Positions 59,240 through 64,000 of a stretch of DNA of 64,000 nucleotides are shown piece by piece. The first letter of the stretch is position 1. Every line of letters begins with the position of its first letter. Source of the DNA: Sisyra terminalis (taxonomy: Eukaryota > Arthropoda > Insecta > Neuroptera > Sisyridae); the NCBI GenBank assembly GCA_958496175.1, contig OY292274.1, forward strand, positions 47,316,630 through 47,380,629. Direction: 5' to 3'. The translations under genes and the position numbers were made by a program. The notes under the pieces were generated by a model that saw only the letters and a list, made by a program, of their open reading frames with translations, ran no database searches and was not told the DNA's origin.

Positions 59240-59450
59240 GTTTTATTCTAAGTGAATCTCAGTTTGAATTGGTTTCATAATTTAAATTAATTCAAGAGCT
59301 TTTAATGTGTCTAGTACTTTGTTGTTCAAGCTAACTATTGTTTAAAATGTTGAGGCACCGGTGTAGAGAAGGCGAAGAAAAAGATTATTCATGTTTATCG
59401 TTTTACAAGCTTTTGACAAGAGATCTAAACAAGGCACGAGAAGAGCTGAA
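59240..59450 (+). CDS. Candidate first coding exon of an unidentified gene
   Basis: A polypyrimidine tract and acceptor (TTTTATATTTTTCAG, ending 59239) open the exon, and a strong donor, CTGAA followed by GTAAGT (59451), closes it. The first ATG (59347) has an in-frame stop upstream, and from it 34 codons plus two bases are open: MLRHRCREGEEKDYSCLSFY, then KLLTRDLNKAREEL, a charged, helix-prone and probably coiled-coil start. The 5' part of the exon is untranslated. The rest of the gene would lie downstream, probably beyond 64000, behind a long phase-2 intron. Family not recognised. The exon is GC-richer than its AT-rich flanks. Confidence 0.42.
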
Positions 59451-60775
59451 GTAAGTAGGTGGGATGGTGAAATGGGGTTAAAAGTAGTGGGTGAGGGCCC
59501 GTAACTTACGGTGATGATCATATAGTATTTATTCCAAAATGAGTTTCACAGCTCAAATACTATTATCATAAAATTTGCATAGTAAATTATCTAAAACTTC
59601 AAACGTGTGACGTGTATTTGCAAACAAAGTCAAAAGTGACTTGGTATCGTTAACGTAACTGGAGAAGCTTCAAGCTGACAAACACTTAAAAGCTCCACTA
59701 TGAATCGTAGCGCTATCTATTATTTAATTACCACAAAAACGGTGCGTATACGACCAGATTTATGAGTGTGTTTTTATTTTTCATTCTAAAACTGTTGCAA
59801 AAATTCGTTGTTATTTATAATTCATGAGGGTAATATGAATGTTAAATGAACTTCTTGTTGTAAAACAAGGCTTATTGATTTTCTCTAATATATTATTTAA
59901 CGACAAAACTATAGCATTTGAAGCACCATATTTTTCCGTATTCTTGATGAATATTGCAAATGCAAATTAGAGCTTTTTGAAAAATTGCCGGAGCTTTGAA
60001 ATGGTGCATTTTTAAAGCTTTCATGTTTAGCTTTTATAAATGGCTGGCTAGACTTGAGCTGCATAAACTGAGCGCTGGAAATTCAGAAGGTTTGCATCTT
60101 TAATCAGGCAAGAAAATCAAAAATTCCTCTTGACGGTTTGAGTCAATTTTTATTTTACTTTTCCGGGATTCTTTTGATTAAAAAGGCTTTGGCTTTAAAA
60201 GTCACTATGTTTAGGCCCTTAAAAAACTAAAACTAGTTCGTTATTTGGTTGAACTTTCAACCTAAAAATTCATTCTTTTTTGTGAGAAATTTGTCGTATG
60301 ATTCAGTGTGTGTCGAAGTGTGGTTTGAAAAGGGGTTTCCGTGCAGGATGGGTTGCGGTTGTGTGCAATAGACACATTGATAGAGATGGAGTCACCAAAT
60401 AGGCTCTAAGAGCGGGAAAATGAGACGAGAAAATTCTCGACAAAAGGAGATAATTTATCAAAAACTCAATTGAATGAGCCCCTTTTGTATTGTTTACATT
60501 GTTCGCCGGGAGATAGACGTTTTTCAGAGAAAGCCAGCGACGAGTGGCTGCTGGGGAAAGGGCTGTAAAGGTCACTGTGAACAAATTCGGAAAATTTCAC
60601 TACGGATTAAGGACGATCTTCAAACAAAAAGTTTAAAATTTTTGAGCTTTTCTATATTCAACACTCTGTTTTCCCTAAATTTTCTACAAAATTGCTAATC
60701 CGTTTGTCTGTTTTAAAACCCTCAAGTAATGATGAAACTAAAAAAAACAGTGGGTATACTTATGTACGCGCAAGA
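59451..60775 (+). other. Presumed intron, with a GC-richer patch
   Basis: It follows the candidate exon. At about 60300-60600 the DNA is GC-richer, and open frames exist on both strands (93 codons minus, 74 codons plus), none recognised. No second exon was identified. Confidence 0.3.
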
Positions 60776-62040
60776 GAAGTTATACTTCTTTGGTATAGTT
60801 AAAAAGATGTTTTAAATCCACTGCCGTAACCTATTCTGATGGTGCCTGAACTAGCACACCAGTTATATAAGGTTTGTGATTTCTTAAGTATGATACAATT
60901 TTAAACACGATTTACTTTTAATGTCAAAATACATAATAAGAAAACGTATGTGTTGCGGCAAAGACAAAGACAAATAATTGAAAGTTTTAAATAGATCCAT
61001 GTAAGTGGAATACAAATGTAATTCTATTGGCTCAAATTTGAACTACCATGTTATTAGTCCATGTCATTAGTTACCATGTCATTTCGATTTCATTCAATTG
61101 CTAATTTAAGCCATTTGTCACTTGTGGCAATATTTGGCTGTGAATATTTCACGGAGAATTACTGGTTTTCAAATAAAAGATTAAATTGATTTTTTAATAC
61201 ATAGATACAGTATGTTTACACATTGGTTACTTGTATAAAATGTATATTAAATATTATAAAAATTAACTGTTTAACCGAATTAACAGATTGGGTCAAATGT
61301 TCGAAAAATTCTTATCGAAAATATTTACCATATCGAAGTCGATTATTGCCATTGAATATCATGTATAGATATTTATAAACAATCCTAAATAGCGACGTTC
61401 AAAAAACTATGTTAATACAGTAGTTATTCAATATTTGATTTACCCATTTATATCGTTGCATTGAAACTGATTTTTAATTCAAATATAGAAAAGTATATTG
61501 TATCAATCGGCTTTTCTTACAATATTTTAAATATTTCATTGAACAATTTCAGAAAAATATATTTCTTTTAATTGCATAATAATAATAGGCAAATGTATGT
61601 AGTGTGTATGCATTTATATCGGCAAAGTTGGGCGGTGAATATTTTTCGGAAAATTACTAATTGTGTACAACGATATCTATATTTTTCCTGTTCTAAAGGT
61701 TCTAACCATTCTGACTGTATCTTCTCTTCGCTAGCTTTAACTTCGTATCTGGTTCGGAATTGTTCGAGATGATTGAGTCCTCTCCTCTCGAGTCCCTCGA
61801 TAAACGAAAAATATATGCGAGTCCTGGCTCAACTTGATCGATACGATAGAGTGTTTTAGTCGTCTTACTACTATGCATATTGCTCCCAAAATTCGGTCAG
61901 ATTTCACCCGTTTGAACCGTTCTTTCTCGTTAACCGTTTGTGAGCAATTTCATACTATAGCGTTAAAGCGCCATTTTATTAATTATTAATTATTCACTAT
62001 CATTATTTTTTTCATAACGCCGGTAAAGAAGTATAACTTC
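60776..62040. mobile_element. Possible non-autonomous element with short inverted ends
   Basis: GAAGTTATACTTCTTTGG at 60776-60793 and its inverse GGTAAAGAAGTATAACTTC (62022-62040) bracket 1.26 kb. Inside, a 47-bp motif (GTGAATATTTC.CGGA.AATTACT) occurs at about 61140 and 61625 in the same orientation, and a GC-richer, promoter-like patch lies at 61700-61970. No transposase is seen, and the ends are short, so this is tentative. Confidence 0.3.
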
Positions 62041-64000
62041 AAAAACTGAAGAGGACACCACATTACTTGTTTGTAGTCAGGGAATCAATTCGTTTATAGG
62101 TACAAATACCATAGTTTAAACAATAAAGTTCATAAAATCTTTTTTGTTTCTTTAATGGAACAATTTTCATACAATCGTAGACAACTTTTTCTAAATTTTC
62201 AATTAAAAACACTCTTTTTTCACTTACATTAAAAACAGGAAAACGACAATTCAGTGTAATCGTCTGCAAACTTGAAACTATCCCACTTATTTCATCTCAA
62301 TTTCATTGGAATTTCCCACCGTTTTTTATTACACTTTTTTGTGGTTGAAACTTCAAAACTTTTTATTTGTCGCGACCATGAAATACATTTTTACATAGGC
62401 TTAATTAAACGCGCCGTTATTTTTCCAAGTGAATAAATAAACAAATGTTTGTATTCAGTTGGTTTAGAATGGTAGAATTTTCGACTAATTGCAGTGATTA
62501 CATCGAAAAAAATTGTGGTGAAATTGTAAGAAATTGAATAGACTTAGACATAACGATAAAAATTTAAAATGGAAATCATGGGAAAAAAAGCACATTTGAT
62601 TGTGCTAAAAAGTTCTGGCCTCAAATAAAAATTGAAGAGTAAAAGCACTTTAAAAGCCGCAAAAGTGTATTATGATACGTTAACAATAAGACAAGAACAT
62701 CAAGATGGGATAGGACTAGGCAAGCATTCTCATTTAATGGTTGAATGTGTAAAATGCAACGTTTGAATTGCAATTCGAGAGAAATACAAGATAATGCATT
62801 TAAGACCATCGCTGGATGTAACATGTATTGCTACTTCAGTACATATTTATTGAAAGAGAAACAACGTTGCAGTAAGCGAGCTTCCGACGAACTAAAGCTC
62901 AATTAAACTGAGCGAGGTTTTGCCAAACATAAGAGCATTGTATTTATTTTCCTTGAGGGTTTCCAAAAGCTGCACGAAGAGTGCTTGTACAAGAGATATC
63001 GCAAGTACAAAATCATCAACGTATAGTTGTTTAGCGTCGAAAAGCGACAAAAGTCTTAGAGGTGTGGTTATCTAGCGTTCCATATTTGAGCTTTTTAGAG
63101 CAAAGCTTAGATAGAATTAAGAAAACTTTTTCTGAATTTCCAATAAAAAAAATGTCAAATTTGTTGTTATTTATATTTTTTCGCTTCTTACGAACCATAT
63201 TTATCTTTATAGCGAAAATAAAACTATGCTTTTTGAAAACTAAATACATCAAAGTATAATAACTCCAACGAAATTTGCCTAAAAATATAACTTAACAATA
63301 CAATCTTACCTAAGGCTCTTGTTCGATTAATACAGGTAGAGTATCTTACGATTTTAAGATCGTATTTACAATTGAAAATTCGTATGATCTTAAGATATCG
63401 ATTTATTCAAAGGTCATTATATCAAGACCACGAGATCATCAAACTTTGTTCGGGGAAGCCTCGAAAATTAAGAAATTATAGATGTACGAATCGAAAAAAT
63501 TAATATAAATACAAAATTTGTTCTATTTAGGTCTCATTTAAAAAAAAAACTATTGGATTTCTACATTCATTATTGAAGAAATGAATTGTTAAGTGTTTTA
63601 ATTTTACTAAAATTAATAACACCTATGTTCTTTTTTTCATTTTATTATTTTTTATCAAAAATATTAAAAGCGAAAAAATAATTCGACCACTGGTTTAATT
63701 TTCTAGTTTATACATGAAAAACTATCCACAACTGACGAAATTAATTTCCTCATTACAAAAAAAAATTAATTGCAACGTCGCAGGCTGCGTAGTTTAAATA
63801 CCATACATGAAACGATATATTGTTGTGATATGCTATATTCTTTATTAACGAAAAAATCAGTACTATAGGCAAGTAAATGTAGCACAAAAAAGGCTATGAG
63901 CTCGAAAAAATGGAAAAGTCAGATTGAGTTGCGTTTTTTTTGCATATGGTTCCTAAAAGCCTTGAAAAAATGAAAAAAAATGATAACCACTTTTTATTTT
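62041..64000. other. AT-rich right end of the window
   Basis: No exon, RNA gene or element could be supported. Confidence 0.4.

Noticed and set aside
60303..60584. Minus-strand 93-codon frame in the presumed intron
   Set aside because: No splice sites, no recognised motif, and open frames on both strands of a GC-richer patch.
61126..61660. Two related 47-bp motifs around 61140 and 61625 as a CRISPR-like or tandem array
   Set aside because: Only two diverged copies with a 480-bp gap; no array structure.

Overview
The window looks like AT-rich nuclear DNA of an insect, most likely a beetle (the beetle assignment is inference from the style of the glutathione S-transferases and the repeat families). 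Genes are sparse, have short coding exons and GT-AG introns, and sit among many transposable-element remains. No bacterial operons, CRISPR arrays, rRNA genes or convincing tRNA genes were seen.

Host genes. Two complete Delta-like cytosolic glutathione S-transferase (GST) genes lie in tandem on the minus strand. They have four coding exons each, with identical intron positions and phases: 22705-25545 (217 aa) and 28562-29546 (221 aa). The first has a TATA promoter, a noncoding 5' exon and a poly(A) signal. The second lacks the usual glutathione-binding His of the QHTVP motif. A candidate two-exon small-protein gene that I do not recognise lies on the minus strand at 18810-19388; a 54-bp intron joins its exons in frame. 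A candidate first coding exon of a plus-strand gene lies at 59240-59450, with good splice sites on both sides, so that gene would mostly lie beyond the window.

Mobile elements, left to right. A MITE and a hairpin element (1250-1738) are followed by two non-LTR retrotransposon scraps (1890-2062 and 5260-5880). A 482-bp solo LTR (6087-6568) carries heat-shock-type elements in 35-bp tandem repeats. Next come a foldback MITE (6905-7253) and a palindromic MITE (9119-9360). An almost intact pogo-group transposon with a PHD finger (10382-13184) has TA duplications and matching inverted repeats, and one in-frame stop. After it are a foldback MITE (16274-16480) and a tRNA-derived SINE family (about 16959, 17631 and 27876-28041). 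A hAT-type MITE sits in a GST intron, and a 330-bp hairpin element lies at 26757-27090.

An errantivirus-like provirus on the minus strand (about 31776-38029) contains a second copy of the solo LTR inside one of its own LTRs, and its reverse-transcriptase block is inverted. Farther right are a second MITE at 39055, a pair of 290-bp repeats (41215 and 45710), a Jockey-clade fragment, a TTAA-flanked MITE, a hAT MITE, a Tigger relic, a near-identical 1.07-kb inverted repeat around an 806-bp spacer (48409-51357), and a decayed mariner copy that still shows DD34D spacing.

Several GC-richer, non-repetitive islands (about 4270-4440, 7590-8330, 41750-42600, 52600-53400) look like exons or conserved regulatory DNA of flanking genes but cannot be assigned. 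The GST pair is the clearest functional unit. The rest is mainly a record of layered transposon insertion, nesting, inversion and decay.
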